From contig CAWJDO010000002.1 in the NCBI GenBank assembly GCA_963841635.1, positions 186,001-250,000 of the forward strand: a DNA stretch of 64,000 nt. Direction: 5' to 3'. Position 1 is the stretch's first letter. The number at the start of each line of letters is the position of its first letter. Below are positions 16,101 to 24,551 of this stretch, piece by piece. The notes beneath the pieces were generated by a model, which was not told the DNA's origin, did not search any database, and saw only the letters and a program-made list of their open reading frames with translations. The DNA comes from DASWZN01 sp963841635. GTDB taxonomy: Bacteria > Acidobacteriota > Terriglobia > Bryobacterales > Bryobacteraceae. The position numbers and the translations under genes are program-made.

Positions 16101-17080
16101 CCGCGGTGCCCGCCACCGCCTCCGCCGTGGAAACCTCCACCTCCGCCGTGGAAGCCTCCTCGGAAGCCGCCACCGTGAAAGCCCCGACCGCCATGGAAGC
16201 CGCCACCATGAAAGCCCCGACCGCCATGGAAGCCGCCACCGTGAAAGCCCCGACCGCCATGGAAGCCGCCACCATGAAACCCGCCGAAGCCGTAACCGTA
16301 GTAACCGCCCCACCAGCCCGGCGAATAGAATCCCCAGCCAAAGGGACTGTAGAACATTCCGCCGCCCGGCAGGAACGCGTAGCAACTCCAGTACGGGTCC
16401 CAATACCAGCCCGGCCCGTTCCAGCCGCCGTTCACAAGCACCGTCCGCGATGCATTCAGATTGGCCTGCGCCTCGTAGTCGCTGCGCAGGTCGCTCCAGC
16501 GGTACAGCGGGTCGTTCTCCATCGCGTCTTTGTCGAACTTGACGGCCTTGAACGCGCCCGCCAGTTCCACTTCATGTCCCTTCTTCAGAGTCACGTGCCG
16601 CGCGTCCTGGCTCACTTCCGCCTTCCCATCGACCACCCGGACCTCGGCTGGATTCACGTTAAAGTCGTAAAGCCCGGTCTTCTCGATCGTCGTGGTGGTG
16701 TTGTTCATAACCACGTTCAAGCGATTTGCTTTGTACAACTGGTCCACTTCGAGCATCGCCGATCCGCTCTCCAGGCCTACCGTCGTATCGGCCAATCCCG
16801 GAGACAGCATGCGAACCGCGCTGCCGTTCCCGATGCGCAGAAAGACGCCCGGCGTGAGCAGCAACTCCGCGTCTCCCTGGGTTGTGCGGAGCACATCATT
16901 GACAGCCAGTTGGGTTGACCCCACCGATTTCGCGGATAGCGCCCGGCCGTCCACTGACGCTTTCCCCTCCAGGTAGTTCACGGTTCCCGGCATCGGCGCG
17001 GTTGTGGTTGCCATCGCCAGGGACGCCGTCGCGAACAGGGCCAGCGCCCCTCGCCAGCCAAATCCCAGAATATTTTTCAT
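16097..17080 (-). CDS. secreted FecR-domain protein with His/Gly repeat tail
   Basis: A 327-residue protein from the ATG at 17080 (GAGGAACGG upstream), with a signal peptide, a FecR-like beta domain (about residues 30-200), a Trp/Tyr/Gly-rich segment, and a C-terminal ~85 residues made of FHGGG/FHGGRG repeats. The tail is encoded by 33-bp tandem units. FecR domains sense or transmit envelope signals, but soluble secreted forms like this are mostly uncharacterised. A His-rich flexible tail could bind metal. The gene is divergent from the next one with only 22 bp between starts. Confidence 0.75.
   Translation of the reverse strand: MKNILGFGWRGALALFATASLAMATTTAPMPGTVNYLEGKASVDGRALSAKSVGSTQLAVNDVLRTTQGDAELLLTPGVFLRIGNGSAVRMLSPGLADTTVGLESGSAMLEVDQLYKANRLNVVMNNTTTTIEKTGLYDFNVNPAEVRVVDGKAEVSQDARHVTLKKGHEVELAGAFKAVKFDKDAMENDPLYRWSDLRSDYEAQANLNASRTVLVNGGWNGPGWYWDPYWSCYAFLPGGGMFYSPFGWGFYSPGWWGGYYGYGFGGFHGGGFHGGRGFHGGGFHGGRGFHGGGFHGGRGFHGGGFRGGFHGGGGGFHGGGGGGHRG
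16166..16280. repeat. 33-bp tandem repeat coding for FHGGG/FHGGRG units
   Basis: Three full units of 33 bp (16166-16198, 16199-16231, 16232-16264) and part of a fourth, differing at one position (GTG/ATG on the plus strand). Each unit codes for 11 residues of the FecR protein's tail. Near-identity at DNA level implies recent expansion, and copy number probably varies between strains. Confidence 0.85.
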
Positions 17081-17102
17081 ATTCCGTTCCTCAACAATAA
17101 AG

Positions 17103-17849
17103 ATGCATTCCTTGGAACGCCGGTTCCCCAGGCATCGCTCGCCGCTCCGTGCGCTATTCTGGAACTCGTTGAGCGCCAACGGCCTTCCTCTGTTCGGACC
17201 GACGCACCTGGCCATCGTCGCGGCCGTCCCCGCCGTGGCCGCCGCGCTAGCCTTCACCGCCCGCCGCCGCCCCGCTGCGGGACGCCCCATCCGCCACATC
17301 CTGGGCGCTTTCCTGCTGCTCAACGAGGTCGTCTGGTACATCTACCAGATCCGCAACGGCTATCTGCATTTCCCCGGACAACTGCCGCTTCAGCTTTGCG
17401 ACCTGGCCGTCTGGCTCGCCGCGCTGGCGGTGCTTTCGCGAAGCGCGTGGCCGTTCGACCTGGTGTGGTATTGGGGACTCTGCGGCGCCGGCATGGCCCT
17501 TCTCACTCCCGACCTTTGGACTCCGTTTCCTTCCTACCTCGCGATTGCGTTTTTCCTCTCGCACGGCGGCGTGGTGGCGACGATTCTGTTCCTCGCCTGG
17601 TCCGGTCTGGCACGCCCACGCCCCGGTTCCGTGCGGCGCGCATTCATTGCCATCAACGCGGTCGCCGCGGCCATCGGCGCCTTCGACGCGATCTTCGGCA
17701 CTAACTATTTCTATTTGCGTCAGAGGCCGTCCAGCGCATCGCTTCTCGATCTGTTCGGCCCGTGGCCTTTCTACATCCTTCTAGCGGAACCTCTGGTCCT
17801 GCTCCTGTTCTGGATTCTGTGGCTGCCTTTCCGCCGTGCCGATGATTGA
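17103..17849 (+). CDS. TIGR02206/YwaF-like multi-pass membrane protein
   Basis: A 248-residue membrane protein with six or seven hydrophobic helices and FGPTHLAIV at the start of the first helix, WYIYQIRNG, LPLQLCDLAVW and FGTNYFYL. These are features of the TIGR02206 family, whose function is unknown. The ATG at 17103 leaves 22 bp to the divergent FecR gene. A TTG at 17169 would give 226 residues and a more typical N-terminus, and is a serious alternative. Confidence 0.72.
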   Translation: MHSLERRFPRHRSPLRALFWNSLSANGLPLFGPTHLAIVAAVPAVAAALAFTARRRPAAGRPIRHILGAFLLLNEVVWYIYQIRNGYLHFPGQLPLQLCDLAVWLAALAVLSRSAWPFDLVWYWGLCGAGMALLTPDLWTPFPSYLAIAFFLSHGGVVATILFLAWSGLARPRPGSVRRAFIAINAVAAAIGAFDAIFGTNYFYLRQRPSSASLLDLFGPWPFYILLAEPLVLLLFWILWLPFRRADD

Positions 17850-17852
17850 CAG

Positions 17853-18434
17853 ATGATTGACAATGGTGCCATGCGGGTCGTCTCCAACCCGGCGTACCTG
17901 GCGATCGTGGCCGCGTGGATCGTCATGGCCCTGGCCACCGTATTCAGGCGCCGGCCGTCCCAGGCGCGCGAGGTGAAGCGCGGCGGCCGCGGATGGGTGT
18001 GGGGCTTCGTGCTGCAAGTTCTTTCCATCGCCATAGTCTGGACCTGGAGACGCCACGAGCCGCCCAGCCCCCTGGTCTCCGTAATCGCAGTCCTGCTGGC
18101 CGCGGTTTCGGTGGCCGTGATTCTGGCTGCCCAACGCGCGCTAGGACGCCAGTTCGCCTACCAGGCCCGCCTGGTGGAGGACCACCGCCTGATCACGGCC
18201 GGCCCCTACCGCTACGTCCGCAATCCCATTTACACCGCTCTGTTCGGCCTCGCTCTAGCCACCGGCCTCGTTATCAGCCGCTGGCCGGTCATCCCGTTAT
18301 TCGCCGTCCTCTACACCGCGGGCACCCTCATGCGCATCCGCATCGAGGAGCGCCTTCTGCGCGCCGGGTTCGGCCCCGAGTTTGAGGACTACGCCCGCCG
18401 CGTCCCGGCCCTAATCCCGCTCCTCCGGGTGTAA
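17853..18434 (+). CDS. ICMT/PEMT-like membrane methyltransferase, copy 2
   Basis: A 193-residue membrane protein with an ICMT-type core: QFAYQARLVEDHRLITAGPY followed by RYVRNPIYTALFGLALATGL, then RIEERLLRAGFG and a YARRV tail. It starts three bases after the TIGR02206 gene, so the two are likely co-translated. About 60% of the length is hydrophobic. Likely a SAM-dependent methyltransferase of a membrane-embedded substrate. Confidence 0.78.
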   Translation: MIDNGAMRVVSNPAYLAIVAAWIVMALATVFRRRPSQAREVKRGGRGWVWGFVLQVLSIAIVWTWRRHEPPSPLVSVIAVLLAAVSVAVILAAQRALGRQFAYQARLVEDHRLITAGPYRYVRNPIYTALFGLALATGLVISRWPVIPLFAVLYTAGTLMRIRIEERLLRAGFGPEFEDYARRVPALIPLLRV

Positions 18435-18445
18435 GCTGTACAACC

Positions 18446-18994
18446 ATGATGCAAGGCGCCGCATTCCTGCTCGCCTCGTGCGGCATCCTATGGATCTCAC
18501 GGCGGTGCCTGCGCTCTCCCCGCTCTCACGGTTTCTACCGCTTCTTCGCCTTCGAGTTCATCGCGGCGCTGATCGTCGTCAACGCGCCGTGTTGGTTTCG
18601 CGATCCCCTCTCGCCGCGCCAGCTTGCTTCGTGGCTGCTCTTGTTTGGCTCGATCTGGCCGGCCGTGACCGGTCTCCGTCTGCTCGTGACCGCCGGCCGT
18701 CCCGCAGCCGGGTCGTCGGACCCCGTGCAACTGGGCTTCGAGAGGACCACGGTTCTGGTCGCCTCCGGCATGTACCGCTACATCCGCCATCCGATGTACG
18801 CCTCGCTGATGGGCCTGGCGTGGGGCGCGGCGCTCAAGAATCTGTCCGCGCCCAGTCTGGCGTTGGCGCTGGCGGCGTCCCTGTCTGTGGTCGCCACCGC
18901 GCTCGCCGAAGAGCGGGAGGACCTGGCGCACTTCGGGCCGTCTTACGCGGAGTACATGAAGACCACGCGCCGGTTTGTTCCCTTCGTGTTCTGA
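18446..18994 (+). CDS. ICMT/PEMT-like membrane methyltransferase, copy 3
   Basis: A 182-residue membrane protein with the same C-terminal core (VASGMYRYIRHPMYASLMGL, then AEEREDL and YMKTTRRFVPF). The N-terminal helices differ from the other two copies. It follows copy 2 by 11 bp and precedes a soluble methyltransferase, so four genes in 17.1-19.6 kb form one probable operon with three methyltransferases. Confidence 0.78.
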   Translation: MMQGAAFLLASCGILWISRRCLRSPRSHGFYRFFAFEFIAALIVVNAPCWFRDPLSPRQLASWLLLFGSIWPAVTGLRLLVTAGRPAAGSSDPVQLGFERTTVLVASGMYRYIRHPMYASLMGLAWGAALKNLSAPSLALALAASLSVVATALAEEREDLAHFGPSYAEYMKTTRRFVPFVF

Positions 18995-19021
18995 CGTCCG
19001 ACCGTGCTACGCTGCCTGGGT

Positions 19022-19579
19022 ATGCCTCATAGAGTCTGCCCCTGGTGGCTCGGGTACCTTCTCGCCAGCCCGATCCGCCGACTCACGCAGAATCCGGCAA
19101 AGATCGTGACGCCCTACGTTCGCGAAGGGATGACGGTGCTCGAGCCGGGGCCCGGAATGGGCTTCTTCACGCTGGATCTTGCGCGCCTTGTGGGCCCTTC
19201 GGGCCGCGTCGTGGCCGTGGATATACAACCCAAGATGCTCGCGGTGCTCGAGCGCCGGGCCCGCAAAGCCGGTCTCGCGGACCGCATCGACGTTCGCGTC
19301 GCCCAGCCCGATTCCATGCCGCTCGAAGACCTCAACGGCAAGGTGGATTTCGCCCTTGCCTTCGCGATGGTGCACGAGTTGCCCGACGAGGTTCGTTTCT
19401 TTTCGCAAGTGGCCGCGGCGTTGAAACCCGGAGCCTCTCTCCTGGTGGTCGAACCCGGAGGACACGTCAAACCGGACGAGTTCGATGCCGAGCTGAAGAT
19501 CGCAGCCGACGCCGGCCTGGCCCTGGCCAGCCGCCCCAAGGTGGGCCGCAGCCCTGCGGCGTTGCTCAAGAAGGCGTGA
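19022..19579 (+). CDS. class I SAM methyltransferase
   Basis: A 185-residue soluble enzyme from the ATG at 19022 (a start at 19004 is also possible). Motif I is VLEPGPGMGFF, the acidic ribose-binding residue is in VVAVDIQ, and motif post I is VDFALAFAMVHEL. The layout fits UbiE/Methyltransf_11-type enzymes that act on small molecules, for example quinones. Substrate unknown; the preceding membrane methyltransferases suggest a shared lipid or quinone-like target, as an inference. Confidence 0.8.
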   Translation: MPHRVCPWWLGYLLASPIRRLTQNPAKIVTPYVREGMTVLEPGPGMGFFTLDLARLVGPSGRVVAVDIQPKMLAVLERRARKAGLADRIDVRVAQPDSMPLEDLNGKVDFALAFAMVHELPDEVRFFSQVAAALKPGASLLVVEPGGHVKPDEFDAELKIAADAGLALASRPKVGRSPAALLKKA

Positions 19580-19663
19580 GCCGACGGAGCCGCACGCTCA
19601 GCAATCCACAGCGAGATTCGCCTTGCCGCACCGCGGTCCTGATGGCGGCCGGCGGCCGCGAAC

Positions 19664-20218
19664 TCACTTCTGCGCCGGAGCTTCCTTCTTCTCGCTCGAC
19701 GGAGGGACGATTCCCCTGATCCGCATGTACGTAGACATGTTCCCGTAATGTTCGTAGTCATGCGCGACGTTGGCTGCGAGAACGGCAAGCCGGGCGAAAT
19801 CCGTATTCATGAGTTTCACCATCTCGCTGCCTTTCGAATCCGTCATGCCCGCATAGACCGTGCTGCAATAGGCAACCGCGTCCTTCAGCCCGGCCACGAG
19901 GTCCGCTTTGCTGGTCTTGTTCTTCTCGACCCCGCCGGAAGACTTCGTTTCGCCCGCAGCCAATCCGCAAAAGTAGAACTGCGAGTCGGCGAGGTGGCCT
20001 ACCAGTTGTCCGAAACTCCGGACATCAGGGCTCGGCTTGAACGAATAGCTTTCCTCAGGCATTTTCTCGGCCGCGGCGACGACGACGCCGCTGAGCATTG
20101 TGTACATCTTGTTCTCGCTGACCGAGATGGGATTAGCGGGGGCAGCGGCCGGTTCTTGTGCAAGCATCCCAACCGGAGCGACTGACAACACAGCAAACAG
20201 CAGAGAGAGTCTGGTCAC
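19664..20218 (-). CDS. secreted DinB-like protein
   Basis: A 184-residue protein starting at a GTG (20218) preceded by a near-perfect AAGGAGGA ribosome site; the open frame runs further up but has no such site. It has a signal peptide ending in LAQ-E, then a four-helix DinB/YfiT-like bundle with GQLVGHLADSQ and a late AHDYEHYG, which supply the His residues for metal binding. Intracellular relatives are thiol S-transferases; exported forms like this are common but poorly understood. Confidence 0.75.
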   Translation of the reverse strand: MTRLSLLFAVLSVAPVGMLAQEPAAAPANPISVSENKMYTMLSGVVVAAAEKMPEESYSFKPSPDVRSFGQLVGHLADSQFYFCGLAAGETKSSGGVEKNKTSKADLVAGLKDAVAYCSTVYAGMTDSKGSEMVKLMNTDFARLAVLAANVAHDYEHYGNMSTYMRIRGIVPPSSEKKEAPAQK

Positions 20219-20408
20219 GGGAAATCCTCCTTGGCAATAAGGGTGCATTGTTCCGGGAGGCACAAGACCGCCCCGGTTCTGAGTCTGATTGGGGATACGC
20301 CATTGCTCTGGCAAAAGTTCCGGAGAAAACTCCGCGGGTCCTACCGCGGGGCAGGGAGTCGTCGCCTCGGGAGGCTACGCCTTGCAAAAACACGTCGCGC
20401 GAAACTTC

Positions 20409-20446
20409 TTGCCTACTTAGACGTCTATGTACTATGATGTCTGAGT
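20409..20446 (+). promoter_or_regulatory. promoter and putative PadR operator, leaderless start
   Basis: TTGCCT (20409-20414), an 18-bp spacer and TATGAT (20433-20438) make a plausible -35/-10 pair. The spacer holds the perfect palindrome AGACGTCT (20419-20426), and a related half TGTCT follows the -10. The ATG is only eight bases after the -10 box, so the transcript would start at or next to the start codon. The palindrome is a good candidate for autorepression by PadR. Confidence 0.55.
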
Positions 20447-20776
20447 ATGGCCAAATCCGACGCTCTCCAAGGCTCGCTCGATCTGCTGGTGTTGAAGATC
20501 CTCTCGCGCCGTTCGCGCCTGCACGGCTACGCCATCATGTCGGCGATCAAGGACATTTCAGGCGACGTGCTCCGCGTCGAAGAAGGTTCGTTGTATCCCG
20601 CGCTGCACCGCATTGCGGAAGCGGGGTGGATCCGCGCCGAATGGATCACGAAAGACTCGGGGCAGCGGGCGCGCGTTTACGAACTGACCGCCGCTGGAAA
20701 GAAGCAGCTTGCCATCGCCGAGTCGCGCTGGCACTCGGTGACGCTGGCCGTCAATCGCGTTCTACGGGAGGCTTGA
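20447..20776 (+). CDS. PadR-family transcriptional regulator
   Basis: A 109-residue winged-helix protein with the PadR core: GSLDLLVLKILSRRSRLHGY, then EGSLYPALHRIAEAGWIRAE and YELTAAGKKQL. It starts the operon with the long permease one base downstream, a pairing widespread in acidobacteria, where the repressor probably controls its permease in response to a toxic ligand. The C-terminal dimerisation helix is short, which is normal for this subgroup. Confidence 0.9.
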   Translation: MAKSDALQGSLDLLVLKILSRRSRLHGYAIMSAIKDISGDVLRVEEGSLYPALHRIAEAGWIRAEWITKDSGQRARVYELTAAGKKQLAIAESRWHSVTLAVNRVLREA

Positions 20777-20777
20777 C

Positions 20778-23432
20778 ATGTCGTTGTGGTCGCGCATCGC
20801 CAACGTTTTTCGCGGTGACCGTCTGAATCGCGAGATCGACGAAGAGCTGGAATCGCACATCCAGGAAGCCATCGCGCAGGGCCGCGACCCCGTCGAGGCC
20901 CGCGCAGCGTTCGGATCCGCGCTGCGACGGCGTGAAGAGAGCCGCGACATCCGGCTGGTCGCGTGGCTCGATTCGCTCCGCGCCGACACCATCTTCGGCT
21001 GGCGGCAGCTACGGAAAAACAAAGTCACTTCGGCCGCGGCGGTCCTGTCGCTCGCGGTGGCGATCGGGGCTTCGACGGCTGCATTCCGGCTGATCGACGC
21101 CCTCCTGCTGCGCCCCTTGCCGGTGGCAAACGCGGAGCGCCTTTACCAGGCCTCTCGCCAGGGTGTCTTCGATGGCACGCCCGTGGCATACGACGTCTGG
21201 GCCTATCCGGCCTTCCAGCAGATGCGAGCCGCGGTCAAGGACCAGGCCGAGTTGATCGCCGTCTCCAACGCCGAACCGGCGGATCTGACCTACAAGTCGG
21301 ACCAGGAGATGGAGCAAGCGAACCTGCAGTATGTCTCGGGCCAGATGTTCAGCTCGCTCGAAATCCGGCCCGCCCTGGGCCGCGTGCTCACCGAGGACGA
21401 CGACCTCAAGCCGGGTGCGCATCCCTACGCCGTGATCTCTTACGACTACTGGTCGCACCGCTTCGGCCAGGACCGCAACGCCGTCGGCCGCACGTTTCTC
21501 CTGGGCGACCGTCTCTACGAGATCCTCGGTGTTGCCCAGGAAAGCTTCACCGGCACACAGCCCGGCACGATGGTGGATGTCTTCGTGCCCATCGTGATGC
21601 ATCCCGGCGCCACACACGACGACTGGACCTGGCACCGGACCCTGGCGGTGCTGAAGCCAGGCGTGGCCGTCGAACCTCTGCGCGCGAAATTGCAGGCGAT
21701 CTCGCGAGCGTTCGACGAGGCTCGGATGAAGGGGAGCATGTCAGGCATGCCCAAACACATGCTGGACGCCTTTCTCAACCAGAAGGTCCTGCTCGAGCCG
21801 GCGGCCTCGGGCGCCTCCGATCTGAGGTCGGAAACGCGGAGGCCGCTGGCGATTCTGGCAGTGCTGGTGGCCCTGGTCCTCCTCATCGCGTGCGCGAACG
21901 TGGCCAATCTGATGACTGCTCAGGCCGCGGCGCGAGCCCGCGAAATGGCCCTTCGGGTCTCCATTGGCGGCGGACGCTGGCGTCTGGTGCAGCTGATGCT
22001 GGTCGAGAGCGCCTGGCTCGCTTTTCTCGCAGCCGCCGCCGGCGCGGTGTTCGCGTGGTGGTCCGGACCGTTTGTCGTGGGCATGATCAACCCGCCGAAC
22101 AATCCCGCGCGCCTGGTCCTTCCCGCCGACTGGCGGGTCCTGGGCTTTGGCGTGGCACTGGCGCTTGCGGTCACCTTGCTCTTTGGCCTGGCTCCCGCGC
22201 TGCGCGCCTCCTCCGTCAATCCGGTGAGCGCCCTCAAGGGTGGAGAGGACCCGCACTCGCGGCGGCGCTTGATGCACGCGCTGATCGCGGTGCAGGTGGC
22301 GTTCTGCTTCCTGGTGCTGTTCGTCGCCGGCCTGTTTGTCGGGACATTCGAACGGTTGTCGCACGAGCCCACGGGCTTCTCCGCCGATCGCGTTCTGGTT
22401 CTCGATACGGTGTCAAAGAAGGCCCAGCCGCCGGCCCTCTGGGACCAACTGGCCGAGCATCTGCGGGGGATGCGGGGAGTCGAGGCGGTGGCGCTGGCGG
22501 ATCAGCCTCTGCTCGGGCCGGTGGGTTGGAACAACTTCGTTTCGATTGACGGCGCACCTCCCAACGGGATTGTGGTTAGCATGCTCAGTGTCTCGCCCGG
22601 ATGGCTGGAAGCGATGAAGATTCCCCTGTTTGATGGCCGGGACTTCGGTCCGAGGGACACGTTTCCGGGCTCCGCGCTGGTCAACCAAGCCTTTGCGAAG
22701 GCCTACTTCCACGGCGAGAGCCCGTCCGGAAGGCCGTTCGAGCTGGTGTTCAGTGGAAACATCCGCCTGCGTTTTCAGGCGGTGGGTCTGGTGGGGAATG
22801 TGACCTATCGAACCATACGCGAGGGGATGGTGCCGCAGGTCTACGTGCCGTTCCGCGCCCTCGAAGCCAACGGTGAGCCAAGCCGGAGGAACGCGGGGAA
22901 GCTCATTGTGCGCACGGCCAGTCGCGATCCTCTTGCGCTGGCGCAACTGCTGCGTCGCGAGGTTCCGCGGGCGCGTCCCGAATTTCGCGTGAGCGGCATC
23001 CGTACGCAATTGGAAATCAACCAGGCGCGCACCGTGCGCGAGCGGCTGCTCGCCACGCTGTCGCTGTTCTTTGCGGTTGTGGCGCTGTTGCTCGCGGGTG
23101 TGGGTCTCTACGGCGTGTTGCACTACTCGGTGTTGCAGCGGAGGCGTGAAATCGGCATTCGCATGGCCGTAGGCGCTCCAGCAGGGAGTATTGCGCGCCT
23201 CGCGACCGCGGACGTCTTCGTTGTGGTCCTCGCCGGCGCGGTTGCCGGCCTCGCACTGGGCATGGCCGCGGCCCGATTCATGGCGTCGCTGTTCTATCAG
23301 GTGAAGGCAACCGACCTGCCGATGCTGGTCTTCCCTTCGCTGGCTCTTTTCGCGGTAGCGCTGCTGGCCGCCGTGCCGGCGGTGATCCGCGCCGCCAGAA
23401 TCGACCCGGTCAAGATGCTGCGCACCGAATAG
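20778..23432 (+). CDS. MacB/FtsX-type orphan permease (ADOP-like)
   Basis: An 884-residue membrane protein. The first ~80 residues are a soluble helical segment (LNREIDEELESHIQEAIAQG) characteristic of acidobacterial duplicated orphan permeases. Then come two FtsX modules: a membrane helix near residue 85, a large periplasmic domain, and three helices with ARAREMALRVSIGGGRWRLV; a second periplasmic domain, and three more helices with QRRREIGIRMAVGAP. No ATPase is encoded alongside, as usual for this group. It is coupled to PadR by a one-base gap. Confidence 0.9.
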   Translation: MSLWSRIANVFRGDRLNREIDEELESHIQEAIAQGRDPVEARAAFGSALRRREESRDIRLVAWLDSLRADTIFGWRQLRKNKVTSAAAVLSLAVAIGASTAAFRLIDALLLRPLPVANAERLYQASRQGVFDGTPVAYDVWAYPAFQQMRAAVKDQAELIAVSNAEPADLTYKSDQEMEQANLQYVSGQMFSSLEIRPALGRVLTEDDDLKPGAHPYAVISYDYWSHRFGQDRNAVGRTFLLGDRLYEILGVAQESFTGTQPGTMVDVFVPIVMHPGATHDDWTWHRTLAVLKPGVAVEPLRAKLQAISRAFDEARMKGSMSGMPKHMLDAFLNQKVLLEPAASGASDLRSETRRPLAILAVLVALVLLIACANVANLMTAQAAARAREMALRVSIGGGRWRLVQLMLVESAWLAFLAAAAGAVFAWWSGPFVVGMINPPNNPARLVLPADWRVLGFGVALALAVTLLFGLAPALRASSVNPVSALKGGEDPHSRRRLMHALIAVQVAFCFLVLFVAGLFVGTFERLSHEPTGFSADRVLVLDTVSKKAQPPALWDQLAEHLRGMRGVEAVALADQPLLGPVGWNNFVSIDGAPPNGIVVSMLSVSPGWLEAMKIPLFDGRDFGPRDTFPGSALVNQAFAKAYFHGESPSGRPFELVFSGNIRLRFQAVGLVGNVTYRTIREGMVPQVYVPFRALEANGEPSRRNAGKLIVRTASRDPLALAQLLRREVPRARPEFRVSGIRTQLEINQARTVRERLLATLSLFFAVVALLLAGVGLYGVLHYSVLQRRREIGIRMAVGAPAGSIARLATADVFVVVLAGAVAGLALGMAAARFMASLFYQVKATDLPMLVFPSLALFAVALLAAVPAVIRAARIDPVKMLRTE

Positions 23433-23442
23433 GAGCCGGCCC

Positions 23443-24549
23443 TTACTTCGGCACCCGCAGAGCGTCTCCCAGCCTCTCGCCGAACAGGCTGGGAGTGGTA
23501 GGCTCGGGAGGCTTCGGCTTGCGGGCCGGCGCATCCGCCGTGAGCGGCTCCGGCTCCACCGGGGCCGCGCTCTCGTCAACCGCGGGCGCACCCGCGAGGT
23601 ACTTCATCTTCTTCAGCACCACGCGCTCGAGCGACGGCGAGTAAGTGGTCCAGTCGCCCTCCACCAGGCGATCCTTGTCCACCAGCACCCGCATGCACTC
23701 CATCTTCGAATCCAGGTCGTCCAGGTAGTGCAGCAGCAGCGCCTCCTGGAACAGCGGCACCTTGGGCGAGCCGAACTCCAGCTCTCCGTGGTGACTCAGG
23801 ATCAGGTGCTCCAGCAGCGTCCGCAGCCGCGGCGGAAAATCGGGAAGCCCGGCCAGCCTGGCCTCCACCATCCGCAGGCTGATCGCGATGTGGCCCAGCA
23901 GCTGGCCTTCGCTGGTGTATCCGAAGCTGCGGTCGTAGCTGAGCTCGTGGATCTTGCCGATGTCGTGCAGCACCGCGCCGGCCAGCAGCAGGTCCAGATC
24001 CACCCCGGCGTAGTTCGACGCCACCAGCCGGCACAGCCGGCAGACCGAGAGCACGTGCTCGATCAGCCCGCCCAGGTAGGCGTGGTGGATGAACTTGGCC
24101 GCCGGCGCCTTGATGTACAGGCGCACCACTTCTTCGTCCGAGAGGAACGACTCGAGCAGCGCGCGCAGGTGCGGGTTCTTCATCGAGCCCACAATAGCCC
24201 GCAGTTCCGCCAGCATCTCGGCCGGATCGCGATCGGAGGCGGGGAAGAAATCCGCTGCGTCCACCGCCGTGTCGTCGATCCGCTTCAGGGTGTGGAGGGT
24301 GAACTGAGGCCGGTTGTTGTAAATCTGCAGCAGGCCCTTGACCCGCACGTAGTCGTCGCGCTCGAAGGTGTTCATCACCTCCGCGACGTTGTCCCACATC
24401 TTCGCATCGAGCTCGCCGGTGCGGTCGCCGAGGACCAGCGAGAGGTACGGCTCTCCGGTCTTCTTCTGGCGGACGTCCTTGGACTGCACCAGAAAGGTTC
24501 CCGTCGCAACCTTGCCGGGCTCGATTTCGCGGACGCAGGGGGACTTCAT
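23443..24549 (-). CDS. OB-fold/HD-domain 3'-5' exoribonuclease, YhaM-like
   Basis: A 368-residue protein from the ATG at 24549. The N-terminal ~95 residues are an OB-fold nucleic-acid-binding domain (GTFLVQSKDVRQKKTGEPYL). The rest is an HD phosphohydrolase domain: FIHHAYLGGLIEHVLSV, LAGAVLHDIGKIHEL (HD pair) and LILSHHGELEFGSP. This is the YhaM plan, a 3'-5' exonuclease on RNA and DNA ends. The last ~40 residues are a proline-rich tail. It starts two bases after the foldase gene. Confidence 0.85.
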   Translation of the reverse strand: MKSPCVREIEPGKVATGTFLVQSKDVRQKKTGEPYLSLVLGDRTGELDAKMWDNVAEVMNTFERDDYVRVKGLLQIYNNRPQFTLHTLKRIDDTAVDAADFFPASDRDPAEMLAELRAIVGSMKNPHLRALLESFLSDEEVVRLYIKAPAAKFIHHAYLGGLIEHVLSVCRLCRLVASNYAGVDLDLLLAGAVLHDIGKIHELSYDRSFGYTSEGQLLGHIAISLRMVEARLAGLPDFPPRLRTLLEHLILSHHGELEFGSPKVPLFQEALLLHYLDDLDSKMECMRVLVDKDRLVEGDWTTYSPSLERVVLKKMKYLAGAPAVDESAAPVEPEPLTADAPARKPKPPEPTTPSLFGERLGDALRVPK

Positions 24550-24551
24550 GG

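Noticed and set aside
16166..16280. CRISPR-like array
   Set aside because: Units are contiguous with no unique spacers; it is a coding tandem repeat.
16106..16918. Alanine/threonine repeat protein on the plus strand opposite the FecR gene
   Set aside because: It is the same 33-bp repeat read backwards; the FecR reading has signal peptide, domain and ribosome site.
22413..23591. 392-codon frame opposite the permease C-terminus
   Set aside because: Shadow of the permease; its composition is His/Arg/Gln-rich without motifs.
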